A DNA stretch of 64,000 nt, taken from assembly GCA_039707465.1 (NCBI GenBank), contig CM077643.1, positions 326,390,919-326,454,918 on the forward strand. The letters run 5' to 3'. This document shows, in pieces, positions 1 through 13,150 of the stretch (position 1 is its first letter; the number at the start of each line of letters is the position of its first letter). Below the pieces are notes generated by a model. It had not been told where the DNA came from, did no database searches, and saw nothing but the letters and a program-made list of their open reading frames with translations. The position numbers and the translations under genes are program-made. The DNA comes from Rhabdophis nuchalis (Eukaryota; Chordata; Lepidosauria; Squamata; Natricidae).

Positions 1-529
1 CTGGCCCATGTTCCTCCCCAACCTCATCACTGTCCGAATCTTCTGCCAGCTCTGCTGGCTGCTGGCGGGCCACAACAATATTTCAGACCCACCATAAAAT
101 TCTATGACAGAATTTAAATCAGACAACAAATTGAAACAAGAGGCAACTTGGGAACTGATGTCCCCTTCTTTTTGTTCCCTTCCAAATTTATTTTCTTTGC
201 CATTGTTGTTCTTGTTCTAATATTTTTTCTGTTTTATGGTCCCACCAATTTTAGCTTGCAAGCAAGTGATATTTCTTGCAGATATTCCAATAAACTACTG
301 TTGCTATTTTGCCAAATGCATCATTGTTGCTACTTGTCTTCTCATAGTTGTTCTAGATGTAGAAAATGGAGGAATGAAAATGGGGAATGAAGCTGAATGT
401 GATGATGTAGAAGAGAAGGGAGCAGATAAAGGCATTACAAAGTTCTAGGATTACTGCCTTGCACCTTTTCTATCTTAATAATAACAACATCATCTGCTTC
501 AATAGGTGGATAAAAATGCTCTGTTTTAG
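1..529. other. Unassigned non-coding sequence
   Basis: No exon or recognisable coding domain is seen. The first ~80 bases are fairly GC-rich and resemble the end of a dispersed repeat, but I cannot name a family. The rest is AT-rich. By position it probably belongs to a large intron of the minus-strand gene ARID4B, which is an inference from conserved gene order. Confidence 0.4.
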
Positions 530-720
530 CTGGCAGAGGGCGGCAGGACACTGTCATGCCTGGAAGTCCGTTTTTGCTGGCAGAGTGCTCAGGCCACCAC
601 AGATGCCCCTGACACGAGTGACGTCAAGCTGGCCATACCCACGCTGGCCCCTGAGATCAAACACAATCCTGATGCAGCCCTCAATGAAAGCAAGTTTGAC
701 ATTTGCATGAGTCCTGTGCA
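530..720. repeat. Possible hAT-derived repeat fragment
   Basis: A GC-rich island in AT-rich DNA contains wording typical of the inner end of non-autonomous hAT elements (a run like 'GATGCAGCCCTCAATGAAA' followed by 'GTTTGACA'). Terminal repeats and target-site duplication were not found, so this is a degraded or partial copy at best. The open frames here have no recognisable domain. Confidence 0.3.
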
Positions 721-1487
721 CCTGAAACAGACAATTATTTCTGGTCACACAGGATTCATTCACAGATATCACAGCTAAAAGCTTTATCACTAATCTACCC
801 TCCATGAATAGCTTACTCTTTCAAAAGTTAGATAAGTCATTGCTGAAGATCTGGTGAATTGAAATTGAAATTGAATTGTTTCAAATACTCTATTTGTAAA
901 TACTCTACAAATGCACTAGCCTAGCCCATTTTGTTTTTGGAAGAGAGGCAGTGGAGACAAATACAGAAAGTGAAACTAATTAATGAACTGGTTTGTGAAG
1001 TATATGAAATAGTTGTTTTTGTTAGCCTTCAACATATTATCAGCAGATCACTTCGACTAGATGACTTGGTTCCAATAATAATTGGACCAATAATAATTTC
1101 TATCTACAGAACTTCAATGTTACCTTTCTTATGAACTTTAACTGAACTTTTTTATAAAAAGAAATAATTACAAACTCTCAGGGAGAAGAGCCTCACAATA
1201 AGATACACATGAATAAATTTAAAGCTTATACTCTCTAATCATATGTTTAATGAACCATTTTTCTTTTCCATTTTTGTCTATTCATAATAAGAGATTCACA
1301 TCCCACATGCTCTATGCTCTATTACAGGATTTCTCAAATTTGACAATGTTGTGACTTCTTTAAGGTTTTTATGCTAATTCCAGGACATCTGTACATTTCT
1401 TTACAAATCTACACAAGTCTAACACCTCCGATGTAAGCATAGAATACAAGTAGGATGTAGAATAGAATAGAATTAGAATACAATAGA
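721..1487. other. AT-rich intronic sequence, no gene seen
   Basis: AT-rich DNA without a supported exon. The last ~35 bases form an irregular (AATAG)-type microsatellite directly before the LINE fragment that follows. Confidence 0.4.
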
Positions 1488-2790
1488 ATTCAGTGGCTTT
1501 TGATACCATCGACCATGGTATCTTATTGCACCGACTGGGGGGGCTGGGGCTGGGAGGCACCGTTTTACGGTGGTTCTCGTCCTACCCCTCTGGTCGGTCG
1601 CAATATGTGTTGGCAGGGGGGCAGAGGTCGACCTCGAGACCCCTCTTATGTGGGGTTCCCCAGGGGTCGGTCCTCTCGCCCCTCCTATTCAACACATATA
1701 TGAAGCCGCTGGGTGAGATCATCCGTGGTTTTGGGGTGGGATATCATCTGTACGCTGATGATACTCAGATGTACATATCCACCCCAGACCACCCCAACGA
1801 TGCCGTCGAGGTGATGTCCCGGTGTTTGAAGGCCGTACGGATGTGGATGGGTAGTAACAAACTCAAGCTCAACCCGTCCAAGACTGAGTGGCTGTGGTTT
1901 CCGGCACCCCGGTTCAGCCAGATTACTCCAACTCTGGCCATTGGGGGCGAAACACCGGCCCCCGTGGAGAGGGCGCGCAATTTGGGTGTCCTCCTGGATT
2001 CCTAGCTGTCCATGGAGGACCATGTGGCGGCCGTGGCCAGGGGGGCGTTTCATCAGGTACGCCTGATGCACCAATTACGCCCCTTACTGGACCGGGCTGC
2101 CCTTCGCACAGTCACTCAGGCACTCGTGACATCCCGACTCAACTACTGCAATGCTCTCTACATGGGGCTTCCCTTGAGGTGCACTCGAAAGCTACAGTTA
2201 GTTCAGAATGCAGCCGCGCGGGTGATTACGGGAGCTTCGAGGCACTCCCATATTACACCGATCCTGCGCGAGCTGCACTGGCTTCCTGTGGTCTTTCAGG
2301 TGCGCTTCAAGGTTTTGACGACCATCTTCAAAGCGCTCCATGGCTTGGGACCTAGTTATATGCGAGACCGTCTCCTGCCCCATACACCCCTTAGACCGAT
2401 ACGCTCCCACAGAGAGGGCCTTCTCAGGGTGCCGTCGGCCGGACAATGCCGACTGGCGACACCCAGGGGAAGGGCCTTCTCTGTGGCGGGCCCTGCCCTA
2501 TGGAACGCCCTACCCCCAGAACTCCGTACCATCACTGACCTCTGCCTCTTCCGCCAGTGTTTAAAAACACACCTCTTTCATCAAGCTGGCCTAACATAAC
2601 CTCCGCTGGGACTAATGTAGATAGTTTTAATTGGGGATTTTAATTGGTTTTAGCACAGGGCTGATATTTTATAGGATTTTTAAATTTTTTGTATTATTTT
2701 GTATGTATTTTAAATTCCTGTGCGCCGCCCTGGGTCCTTCTGGAGAAGGGCGGGATATAAATCAAATAAATATATCAAATAAATAAATAA
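1488..2790 (+). mobile_element. 5'-truncated L2-like LINE (reverse transcriptase fragment)
   Basis: The + frame encodes the C-terminal half of a non-LTR reverse transcriptase: an [14 protein letters not shown] block, [20 protein letters not shown], and the catalytic box YADDTQMY. It then reads '[12 protein letters not shown]' and ends in the thumb/C-terminal region near 2599. The frame carries one in-frame stop (TAG, 2003-2005) but is otherwise continuous, so the copy is fairly young but dead. The 3' end has the CGCCGCCCTGGGTCC...GGGCGGGATATAAAT motif and an (AAATA)n tail. The endonuclease and N-terminal RT are missing. The clade (L2/CR1 group) is from motif recognition, not a search. Confidence 0.85.
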
Positions 2791-5700
2791 AGTTGTCATT
2801 GCCAAGAAGTGTCAAAATCAGTTGACTTGACTGACTCCTCCATTCTCACTTGCCCTTTGTTGAACAAGCTTTTTAAAGTATTTTAAGATACTTTACCTGG
2901 GAGCCATACTTTTGCAATATGTTCATTGGATTGTGGACACTCTAGCGTCTAGCCAATCTAAATTTAAAACTACATTGAATAAAGCATATTACTATATCAA
3001 TTGAAATACTATTACGGTATTAATAGCATTTTTCCTACAAATAATAATACTTTTCTTATATTTGGTCAAAGATAGCTTTAAAATTTACTTCTGTCATCAC
3101 AGTGATTTTTCATTAGATTAAATTACTTTGAAACAGGTTAAGACCAGTGTACTAATATAGACACTTTTTATAATATTTGTATTTTCCCTTAGAGACCGGA
3201 ACTATTTGAATTTTGAAAAATTATAAATAGTAATTTCTATAAAAAGTAATTTTAATTTATAAATTAAGACAGCATCTTAATTTATATCAATAATTCAATG
3301 AATAGTTGCAATCTCAAAAAAACTTTTACTTTAAGAACATATTCATAGGAAAGGCAGAGTCTCTTATTTATTGGGGAGAAAGTACTTGTTTTTCAGTATT
3401 TTCATATTGATTTCAACAATATAGTGATATTGCTTGTTCTATATATACATTTTTACTCATTTTCAGATATGAATTTTTACATGTTTGCTGAAAATAGCTC
3501 TCAATCTTTATCTCTTTGTTATTTTTTTAAAAAAATATTTCATGTTGGTTAATATCTTTGCATTATTATTCTTAGTCAGAATATTAGGCAGGAAGTAATT
3601 TTGTAATTTTTTAAAAGAAATAAGTTCTTTTCACATATCTCTTTAATCTCATTAGAATACTTACAGAAATTACTATTAAGGATTTTTATAATCTTATTAA
3701 TGTCAGTGGCTATTTTTGACTTTGGCTGATTAGAAAGAAAGAACCCCAAGCTGCGGAATGTTATTCTTGAGATCCAGCATTAGTGCGCAAGATGAACCTG
3801 TACTTCCTACTCATTTATAAACATTTCTCTCAAACTGCATGCAGAAGGACCACATATGATTCATGTATTATCTTTTTAAGAAAAGCATTTCTACATAATG
3901 AAGATAGGTAAGTCCCTACTAACATGTTAAATAGACAGAGAGAAAAATAATATAAAGCAAAAAGTGCTTGGAATGACAAAACTTTGGGTCTGTTAAACAA
4001 ATTTAGTAAGAACAAAAAAAAAGAAAGAAACAGCAACAAAAGCTATGCAATGAAAAAAAATCATATATAAAATGAAATTAGAATTTGAGGGGAGAAAACA
4101 TGAACTTTTGAAGACAAGGAGCATTATTACAAGGTATGTCAAACACCGGGAGAAAATTCTATATAATAGTCACACAAAGGAAAGATTAAAGATAAGAGAT
4201 TATATCATTATAGCTTTAGTCAATGCCACATACAGGACACACACAAATAAAAATTTAAGAATGCTTGGTAATATTGTCGGTACATGGAATGGAATCAGTA
4301 TAATTCACATTCCTGAATTACCCAGATTTCCTGGAATGCCATTATGTCCTGATTTCTCATATTTCTCATCTTTGACATTTTCTTTTTAGATTTAAGAATA
4401 TGCCAACATGTGTAGAACATATACTTGTGTATTTATTTTAAAAACCAACCCAGATTAATATGAAAATGCAGTTCAAAGAAGCATGAACATGTTAGCACAT
4501 AGCAAAACCTGACTAATTTTTCCTGCTTCCTGATGCTGTTACTTAAGAGAAACAACAGAGGAAAAATGGTTGCTATTTGTTTTTGTTTTTAAAGAAAATA
4601 ATAGAAAAAACAATTCTTCCTTTTAGTTAAAAAATAGTTATATACCAAAATATTTTACAGAGTTCAGACATATTCTTATAAGATATATACAATTACATGC
4701 ATCAAGACCCAGCCTTTTAATAGTTTCTGATCCCAGAAGATTTTGGTTAAGAAATGGAGGATCCAAGTTGGCAACACATTAGCTGTCTTTGAAATAAGCC
4801 CCTGGCTAGTATTCATATATCTAGATATGACATGCTATGGAACTAAACATAGTGGCTGTTCTATGCAATAGATCTGAGAATGCATTGGGCAAAATCAGTA
4901 GTAACTCTGCAAGGTATTCTTATTATCAATCTTGTCTCCTTAATATAAAGTTATGAAACTGCTGGAAGAAGATTTGGAATTGTGGAGTGATGTGCTATCA
5001 GTATGCTAATGATGATATTTAATCCTATCATGATTTGTTATTTAAGAAATCAATGCATACTGTGAACTCTGCTGGGATGCAATACTGGATTACATAAAAG
5101 GTGAAAGTGAGACTGAATCTCAGATGGGAAGCCTGCCTCACAATTTGCACAAACTCATGAAAAGTTCACAACTTGGGAGTGCTCCTTAATCAGTAACAAG
5201 AAGGTACCATTCTATAACTTCATTTTAAAAATGTATTGTTTAGTTTTATATTTTATTGTTCATAGACTTTATAACTAAATTATTCTGGCAATTTTGGCAT
5301 GGTATAGGATTTATATGCTCAAATACATCTTTATCATTGTGTGAAATTATAATATCATTCCAGCATAGACAATTTACTAGTTGTTTTCCAAGTTCAGTTC
5401 AAAGCAATGGTCTTAATCTTTAAAACATTAAACAGTGTAGGAGTTGGCAATATGAGGCGCCTCTTGTATTTTTATGCACATGGCCAATTACTAATCTCTG
5501 CAGAAAAATCCTTGAACGCAACTTAGATTGCAGAACCTCACCCTGGTATGTGGGAAAGAGTATTCTTTTGCTTTGTTCTTAAATAATGAACACTGATTCT
5601 TCAGTTTGTAATTTAGAGTCATTCTCTTTGTATTCTGGAATGAAATAAAACTATTTTTCTAACAATTTCTTTAAATTGTTAGTAGATAGGATTTTATGCT

Positions 5701-8700
5701 GTTTTAGTATGTCTTTCACTATTTTTGTTTTATGTTCATTACATTTATTTATTAAAGCAACATAAATATTAATAAGTGAAACTGCATAAGATACTGTTGT
5801 CCCCCATCTACAAACGTTGGACAGAATTATAACAATTCAAGCACCAACCACAATATAGTATAGCACTTCAGAGAAACTTTTTTTAAAAAACTTAAGCAAG
5901 AGAAAATGCCTGCTGTGTTAAAGTCCAGCTGTTGCAGAACTTCTGATTTCAGAACAGGACAAGAGAAGAATTTGGTGATAGAGATAAATAACCATATCTA
6001 AATAGGGATACTGACAAAAATGGTCAGCACACACAAAGGCAAATCATTTTGCACATGTGCAAAAGAGATATATGTCCCTGCACTTAAACTCTTCAAAATT
6101 CTGGGCAACTCAATAAAAAATTAAAACCAAAACCAAAAAAAATGGGACTCTAACCATCCTTGTTAAATACATCCAACAAGACTATCCACAGGATCCCAGC
6201 TTACTCTACCCAACTGCCTGAGGGGAAAAAAAAGCTCTTTATAGCCCTCTGGAAAGTTAAAAGAATGGAAGCTTGCTAGATCCTGAAATTCCATAAGATA
6301 GTAGCTGCTACAGAAAAGGGATACTTCCTAGGTCTCATTAGCAGGTAGCATTTAAGGGGAAAGGAGCCTGGAACATGCCCAATCTTAACTAACTTATGTT
6401 AGTTAACTGATGGAGTAGGCAAATACCCTCAGGTCTCAGAAGTGGTCTTGCAAATAACCTGGCTCCATTATGGATGCATGCACTATTCAAGTACTGTATG
6501 TTAGAAAATGTCATTAACTTCAATAGACAATATAAGAAAGATTACAACTTTCTCTATATAATAAAGAATGTTATCTACCACTCTGATTCTCTCCTACTAT
6601 AATAATAATAATAATAATAATCTTTATTGTCATTGTAAAAATTACAATGAAATTGGTTATATATTATTAAGTCACATTTGCTTGACTCAGATGAAAGGCA
6701 ACCACAGATTTAAAAAATTACAAAAGTTCTGATCAGAATATAACTGGCTTAGTTTTCAGAGCTAGAAACAAACTAAGTCATCTGCTCTGTTTTCTATACT
6801 GCTTGCAAAAAATAATTCTCCCTTTTTGCATCAACTTAATTTTTTAAGCTTATGTGTATCTGGATGCATTTTTCTGTACAATATCTATCAATGCATTCAT
6901 TTTTCAGCACTTTTCCATAATATATGGCATTCCGCTTTCCCAATGCATTTTTCATAATTTTATCATAGATTGATAAACAAAACGTATGAATGATGAGTTT
7001 TACTATTTGTAGAAGAGTAAAAAAAGGAATAAAGCTTTCTGATTTCTTATACCAGCAATTTAAAAATGCATTTAAATTGTATTTAATACAAACTAATTCA
7101 GGAAATATGAATTAGTTTTCATTGAATACAATTTAAAAAAATTTCTACCTTCCCTATTAAGAACCAACTTGAATCCAAAAAAATTAAACATTTGTTTAAC
7201 TTATAAATTACTTTTGAGCAAATATTAAAACACACCTGACATTTTAGGAAGGATTTTTTTTAGAAGGGATCAAAGAAATTACTTCAGTGAATTCATGATT
7301 CATTTGAAAACAGTGTGTAATATCCATACAATCCTCTCAGCAATAAAAGCAGAACATTTTAGCATTAGAAGCAAGTAACGGAAAACAAAAAAAATTAAAA
7401 GGAGATCCACAAAACCTGTCACATTTCATCATTACTTATAGAAAACTACATGATATCAATAAATTTATACATCATTCTGAAAGGTATTTTCAGTGACATG
7501 TCGCTGTACTTAATCTGAATATTTGCATAGACATATAAAACCTAAATACAATTCATTGAAGTAAGAAAAGGAAATCAGAAATCTGAACCAATGGGGATAG
7601 GAAAAAATAACTTCAATTGCTGAATTTCATCTCAACACTTTCTCTTCTGGTAGGTACGTGTTTGTTGCTCAACTTAGACTAAGATAAGCTCCTCATCTCA
7701 TTCAGCCACATATTTATCACAAGTTCTTAGCTTTGATTCTTCTAAGAATGAATGTAAACATGCACTACTTTAAAAAACAAAGATAATCCATAAAGTTGCA
7801 CCAACAAGAATGAATGTGTGTGAGGGTCCAAACTGGAAAAATGCTTCCTCCCTTCACCTTCTTCAGTATGAAGTAGGAGAAAACATACATCAAGCTTAAG
7901 TTTTATTTTAGCCGAGTCCTGATTTGTAATTGTTATTTATTATTTAAAATGTACTGTTATGTGTTGCAAGCCACTATTACTTGTAAGCCACTGACTCTGT
8001 AAATTAGATAAGTAAATAAAAGTAAGCCAGAAAAATTACTCATGGTGCATTACTTAAGAGACTAACTAGAATGTATGTCATTAGGATTCTGTTTGCACAA
8101 AAGCTAGGAAATACACTAAAATTAAATTAACTCCTAATTTGTTTCTCTTTAGGGTCAATTCTAGTTCTTCTGTATACATACTGTCCTCTCCAAAGAGGAC
8201 AAAATTAGCATAATCAGATACAAAGTAGATAGGGATTCTGAAATGTTGAAGCATTAATGTCTACAGGTGTGCTTTGAATGTAATAATCTTTCGATCTCAA
8301 ATTTGCTCTTTTTCCCTGCACACTTTTGTATCTGTTTATCTCTAATTCTAAAAAGTTACAAAGCTCAAAATTTGGCAGAATGTGGTTCTTTTATTCCTGT
8401 AATTCAACACTAAACTTACAATTACATCCCTATATCACTGTACTTTATAAACAGTATTATTCCACTGTTAACTAATTGGGAATATATTAGAAAGTAGCTT
8501 CCAACTAGACCCATGGGACATTGTTTTTGTCTCTACATTAATTGAAGACTGTTACTGCCAGAAGTGGCTCAGCAGATGACAGGACCTAACCAACCTCTCA
8601 AAGTAAGCACTGTTGGTGTTGATTACCTGGATGGGCATTACTTGGGAATCCTGAAGCTTTTGGTAGAATAAGGAAGTAAAAAAAAAAATCCCAAAAGGCG

Positions 8701-10899
8701 GCAAAGCCAAGCAAGCCATGCTATCATTGCCAGAAAACTGCATGGATGGAGTTATTAGGTAACTTAAGGTTTTTTGTACCTTTTATTGCAAGACGTTACA
8801 GTCATTTGAATGGTTAGATAATTCACTAGTAGCTGGGTTATTCACCATTTGCAAATTTAGAAAGCTAGGATGTGTCCAAGATCCTGAGACAACTCTTACA
8901 TTCTATCAACACATAAAGGATCATATCCAAGAGGAACAGTGATTTTAATTTATCTGGCAGCCGATGGCCAACAGAACAGGCTTGGTTAAGCAGAACTTAT
9001 TTAATGATGAAAACAAAAGAACACATTGTTCTTCATATAATCTTAAAAAACCATAAGCACAGCAGAATACATTCCAAGAATAGTACTAGTTAGTAATTTT
9101 AATCTGAAGAAGAGCATTCATTTTTTACTTTTATGTATTCTGAAAACTATATCCATTCCACTCTCTCCTATTCAATGTTATTTTAGCTGTATTAACTTAA
9201 AATCATAGGTTCAATTCACACACTTTACTAAATTAAGGACAAAGAAATTCAGATTAAATCCCCACTCATACACAAAGTTCACTGAATAATCTCCGGCTAG
9301 TCATTATGTAAGCATGCTATCCAACAGGCATATAATTGCCAGGATAAAATAGTAAGAAAGAAACAAGTACATCAACTTTCTGTCACTGAAACAGAAGTCA
9401 GACAGTAAAATGAACAGACTGAGAAATCTCCCCCAACCCTTCAGTTCAGCTGTGGCCAGGTTTAGAAAAATGGGTTCATGTATGCTTCTAAACACAAGAG
9501 ATAACAGATTCAAACAGGAGTATCAAAGTGCTGAGACTAGTACAAATACTATTCTGAATTCTGCTACAGAAATCCACAGTGGTATACAAAAAGTAATGGA
9601 TGGGAAATAATTCATTTGCAAAAGTGCAGCTCATTCCTTAAACAATCATCTTGTGTTCAATATTTATAATCTTTCGCTACTTATTTATAATTATGCAGTT
9701 TTTAATTTTTAAAAATATGTTAATGTTTATATCAGAAAGCCACTTGTTGAAGCATGGATTAAACATCAGTGTCATATATACCACCATCTGAATTATAAAG
9801 TAATTTGTAATGTTCATTTTATGCATAGTCAATAATCTGTTAAAAATATAACTACTATACTTTAACTTGTAATCATAATTTCTGAACAAAATAAATTTCA
9901 TCCTGAAGCAGTCTTAAATTTCATAAACAATAAAAATAGGTTCTATAGTTAAATGAACAAACATTGCACTAAAAATATTCATTTGTTCTAGTTATTGCAA
10001 ACAACCTTAATACTAATTTAAGAAAGAATATCATATGGAAAAAAGAATCATTATGAAGCTTAATAGCTGAAAACAGCCATACTTGTATGAAATATTTAAT
10101 ATGTTATTCCTAGAGTTTCCGGCACAGCTGATGTGTGATTGCAGCTACCCATATCTCTCAAGAAAAGCCTTCCTTAACAGATGAAGTAACTTACAATATT
10201 TAATAACAAAGCTGGTAGACAGCGCTTATCAATTGCCATATTATACAATGTTTCATTTTCAGTTTTTCAAAAATGTCTTCAGAAGGCTATATGAAACTCA
10301 ACTTTACCAGTTTTTTAAAAACGATATTCATGATCAGTATTCTACACCAGATTCTGTACTTGTGGTTATTGCAAGTTTAAAAATAAGGAACAGATTTTTT
10401 TTCATCCCATTTACTTTTAAGATTCTGATCACCAACTGTCAGTGCCTTTCAATTAACAGACATATATACAAATACTGCATCCCGTGGTTAAAAGCTTGCG
10501 TTTTTAAAAAAACACAAAACACGCTCTACTGCTTGCAGCAATATTTATGCAGTAGATAAATCTTTTTAAAGATACTTCCGGGAACTTAAAAAAAATTACT
10601 TCAACCAGACTCCAGAACAAAGAAAATACATTACACCTATCCTTTAATTTCAATGAAGGAAAACAAAACAAGGTAAAGAAGGCTCAACAGCACCCCAGAA
10701 ATAAAGGAAATCCTCCCTTTTCCTCCAGCAAGCTATCAGTTCTGGCCTAAGCAGCCATGTCCTCATTTCCCTTTGAAAATGTGTTGCAGAAGAGAAACTC
10801 CAGCATGTTAGATTTACATTTGGCTTTCCGCGCACACCGAGCAAGAGTGTTCAAAAACAAAAAACTGAAAAAGTCATATATATATACATCGCTGCCTGA
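2791..10899. other. Long AT-rich stretch without recognised exons (likely ARID4B intron)
   Basis: About 8 kb of AT-rich DNA. I found no exon with family similarity on either strand and looked specifically for the next ARID4B coding exon on the minus strand without success. Short open frames here (for example 4072-4389 and 10233-10559 on +) have no domain and AT-driven composition. If the minus-strand start exon at 11,039-11,101 is right, this is ARID4B intron. Confidence 0.45.
6598..6621. repeat. (AAT)n microsatellite
   Basis: About eight AAT units in tandem, followed by a 'CTTTATTGTCATTG' stretch. It lies inside the AT-rich presumed ARID4B intron. Confidence 0.8.
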
Positions 10900-11038
10900 A
10901 AGCTAAAAGGAGGGAAATAATCCGCAGTCTAGAACTGAAAACGGCCACAATACGCACACCAGGGAGTGGAGCTCGGAGAAACATAACCCTCCGCGACGCC
11001 CCATTTCTTCCCCCCTCCCCTCCCATAAGAGGTTTTAC

Positions 11039-11101
11039 CTTCATGATGAACTCAGGCTGCAGCAGAAAAATCCGAAAGCGAATGTGCTGCCAAAGCAGGA
11101 C
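11039..11101 (-). CDS. ARID4B: Candidate ARID4B start-codon exon (first two codons)
   Basis: On the minus strand a pyrimidine-rich tract ending ...TTTCAG (AG at 11102-11103) is followed by a 63-base exon. It ends with ATG AAG (11044-11039) directly before GTAAAA. ARID4 proteins start Met-Lys-Ala, so an exon holding only the Met-Lys codons before a phase-0 intron fits. The place and strand also match the human order ARID4B <- -> GGPS1. ARID4B is a chromatin protein of the SIN3/HDAC corepressor complex. Only two codons can be compared and the next coding exon is outside the window or unrecognised, so the call is tentative. Confidence 0.45.
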
Positions 11102-12570
11102 CTGAAATTTAAAACAAAGCACTGAGCCACCGCACCATCCGCCTTTTTTTTCAACGGGGCGCACTGGTCAAGTGCTGGGAGGGGGGCCATTTTTGCAGGA
11201 ACCTCTCTTCCCTTCCGCCCCCCCCCCCACCCATTCCAGCCTACCTCGCCCGATGCCCCCTCTTACAGTTCGCCCTTTTCTCTTACGCCGCCTCTGCTCT
11301 TCAGCCACAAAAAGCCGCTGCTCTCGGAGCCTCACCCCCGCGGCTGGCTTCCCCCCTCGCCCGCTGCCTTTGACGCCATTTCTGTCAGAGCAGAAACTTG
11401 CCACAACAACAACCGCTTAACAACCCCCCCTCCCTCCCTCCATGAAAGCGACTCTCCGGGCACCGCCACAGAGGGCACGAGCCCTTCATTGTCGGCTGAC
11501 GGGGAGCGGTCTCTATTCCACCCGAAGAAACTGGGGCTAAGTCAGGGGGAAAGAGAGGCAGGTCAAGAGGTGTCCAGTCCGGACTGAGGTGCTTTCTCGC
11601 CCAGGCGCGCGCGCGCACGGGAACGAACACACACACACACACACACACGCTCTTCCCTGCGGGAGGGGAGGTTTCTCCATTGTACTAGGGACGAGAAGCG
11701 GGAATTGGGGGGGGGGGCTCGATAAAGCTTGCCCTCCTCCTTCTCAGGGTCCCCCTCGCTGCATCCCGCGTCCACAGCCGCGGCTCCCGGCTGTTTCCCG
11801 CAAACTGGCCCCTCTTCGTTCTCCCCACAGATTCCCTTCCCTCCCACGGGCTGACTCCGCGGTCGGAGTTTCAGCAACAGCCGCAGCTCCGGGCTCCAGC
11901 CGAGCTAGTCGGGGAGCCGGAGAAGCGACGCTCGGGGGCGGCGATGGGGAGCGCCTTCCTCCGAAGCCGGCCGCGGGACTCCTCGCTTCCTCCTCCCACA
12001 CTCGGAGGTCCCGCTTCCCGGGAAGCCGAAGCGACCAGTGGAGCCGCCGCCTCAACCAGCAGAAAAACAACAATCCCAAAAGCGAGTCGCTCGCTCGCTC
12101 CTTCTACGATCCCCCTGCCGAAGGGCTTCGGCCTTCCCCGGGGACCTCGGCGAATCGCCCAGGGCCGGGGCCCCGCAGCCTCTTCCCCGGGGCAACGTTA
12201 CCTTTTGTTCCACGGCTGTCGCCCGCTCGCTGGTCCCCCCAAACCTGCCGGGGGAGGGGGGGGGAGAGAGGAGGACGGAGCCTCCTCTCGACGCCGGGCC
12301 CAATCGCCCGTCCCCTGCTCCCGACTCCGTCCCTCCAGCGATCGCCGGCCTGGCGCTGGGGCAGGGAGGGTTCGCCCAGAGGAAGCTTCTCCCTCCCGTC
12401 CGAATCCCGGTGGCGACGGCGACAGCAGCGGCTCAGCTCCAAGCTGTTCCGTCCCCTCCCCCGATCCGATGCCTGATTGACGCATCGACGCCCGCCCTCT
12501 GCCCGCCTTGCCTGCTTCGCATTGGCGCGCCGCCCCACCGGCCCGCCCACTCGCCGTCGCCATTAGCCGC

Positions 12571-12577
12571 TGACTCA
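12571..12577 (+). promoter_or_regulatory. AP-1/BACH-type site in copy A
   Basis: TGACTCA matches the AP-1 consensus. The equivalent in copy B (27080-27086) reads TGCCTCA and would not match. Confidence 0.4.
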
Positions 12578-12704
12578 GAAACGCTGATGTAATTCCCACT
12601 CCAGTTCTATGGAAACAGAGACTCGGGTTCGTAGCGCCTTCTGGGTAGCATGGTTTTGTCCCGCCCATTTGCCGCAGTCTATGAGGGAATTTTTCTTCGC
12701 CGCT

Positions 12705-12731
12705 ACTACAGCTCCCGAGATGCCTCGCGAG
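12705..12731 (+). promoter_or_regulatory. ZNF143-like site plus CTCGCGAG element, copy A
   Basis: ACTACAGCTCCCGAGATGC resembles the ACTACAnnTCCCAnnATGC motif of ZNF143/THAP11. It is followed at once by CTCGCGAG, the core of the TCTCGCGAGA element of housekeeping promoters. Both are kept in copy B. Binding is inferred. Confidence 0.5.
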
Positions 12732-13150
12732 GACCAAGAGGAGAATGAGAAAATGGAGGGGGAGAGAGAGAGAGAGAGAGACGAAGAGGGCTTTCTCGAA
12801 GCGGGAGGAGGGGAGGAGTTCGCGCCTGCGCCAACAGGCCCCGGTGGCGCATTTTCCCTCCATCGGGCGGAGGAGCGATCCAGCCGGGAGGGGAGGGGCT
12901 TGCGCTTCTCGCTACTAGAGTGAGGCGGGCCGAGGAGTGGCTGAAGCCGATGAGGAAGCCGAGGAGGCCGCGGTAGGTTGAAGGCGCCGCGCCGCTGAAT
13001 CTCGCTCTACTTGTTTTCTCCCTTCGCTTCCAGAGCCTCTTCTAGTCGAGCGGTGGGTCTCCCCCCCTCCCCCCATATTTGCTTTCTGGTCTCCTTCGCT
13101 GCAGTAGAAAAGGCCAGTGGCCCTTTACGAGACAGAAGTCGCCCCGTGGT

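Larger units (their letters stand above)
11504..13058 (+). repeat. Promoter island duplication, copy A
   Basis: This ~1.55-kb block is repeated in direct orientation at 26029-27588. The copies are nearly identical by eye. Differences are scattered substitutions, a 19-base gap (copy A has the extra bases near 12107-12125), lengths of the (AC)n and (AG)n runs, and one G-run. Similarity begins at GAGCGGTCTCT and stops after TCTAGTCGAGCGG. Copy A lies in a larger CpG island (from about 10.9 kb) next to the gene start, so I take it as the source. Confidence 0.9.
10900..13150. promoter_or_regulatory. CpG island: probable ARID4B/GGPS1 bidirectional promoter
   Basis: Very GC- and CpG-rich DNA rising abruptly from AT-rich flanks. 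It separates the candidate minus-strand ARID4B start exon from plus-strand GGPS1, as in mammals, where these genes are divergent neighbours. Housekeeping-promoter motifs visible in it are an inverted CCAAT box (ATTGG, 12521-12525), a TGACTCA AP-1 type site (12571-12577), a ZNF143-like site (12705-12723) and a CTCGCGAG element (12724-12731). Plausible splice donors for a non-coding GGPS1 exon 1 are at 12972 (CCGCG|GTAGGT) and 13149 (CCGTG|GTAAGC). I cannot choose between them without transcripts. The open frames of up to 295 codons here come from high GC and have no domains. Confidence 0.8.

Noticed and set aside
11589..12592. Long open frames (up to 295 codons) on both strands of the CpG island, repeated at 26401-27393.
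   Set aside because: GC-rich DNA has few stops. The frames overlap on both strands, contain no domain and are Pro/Arg/Ser/Gly-rich.
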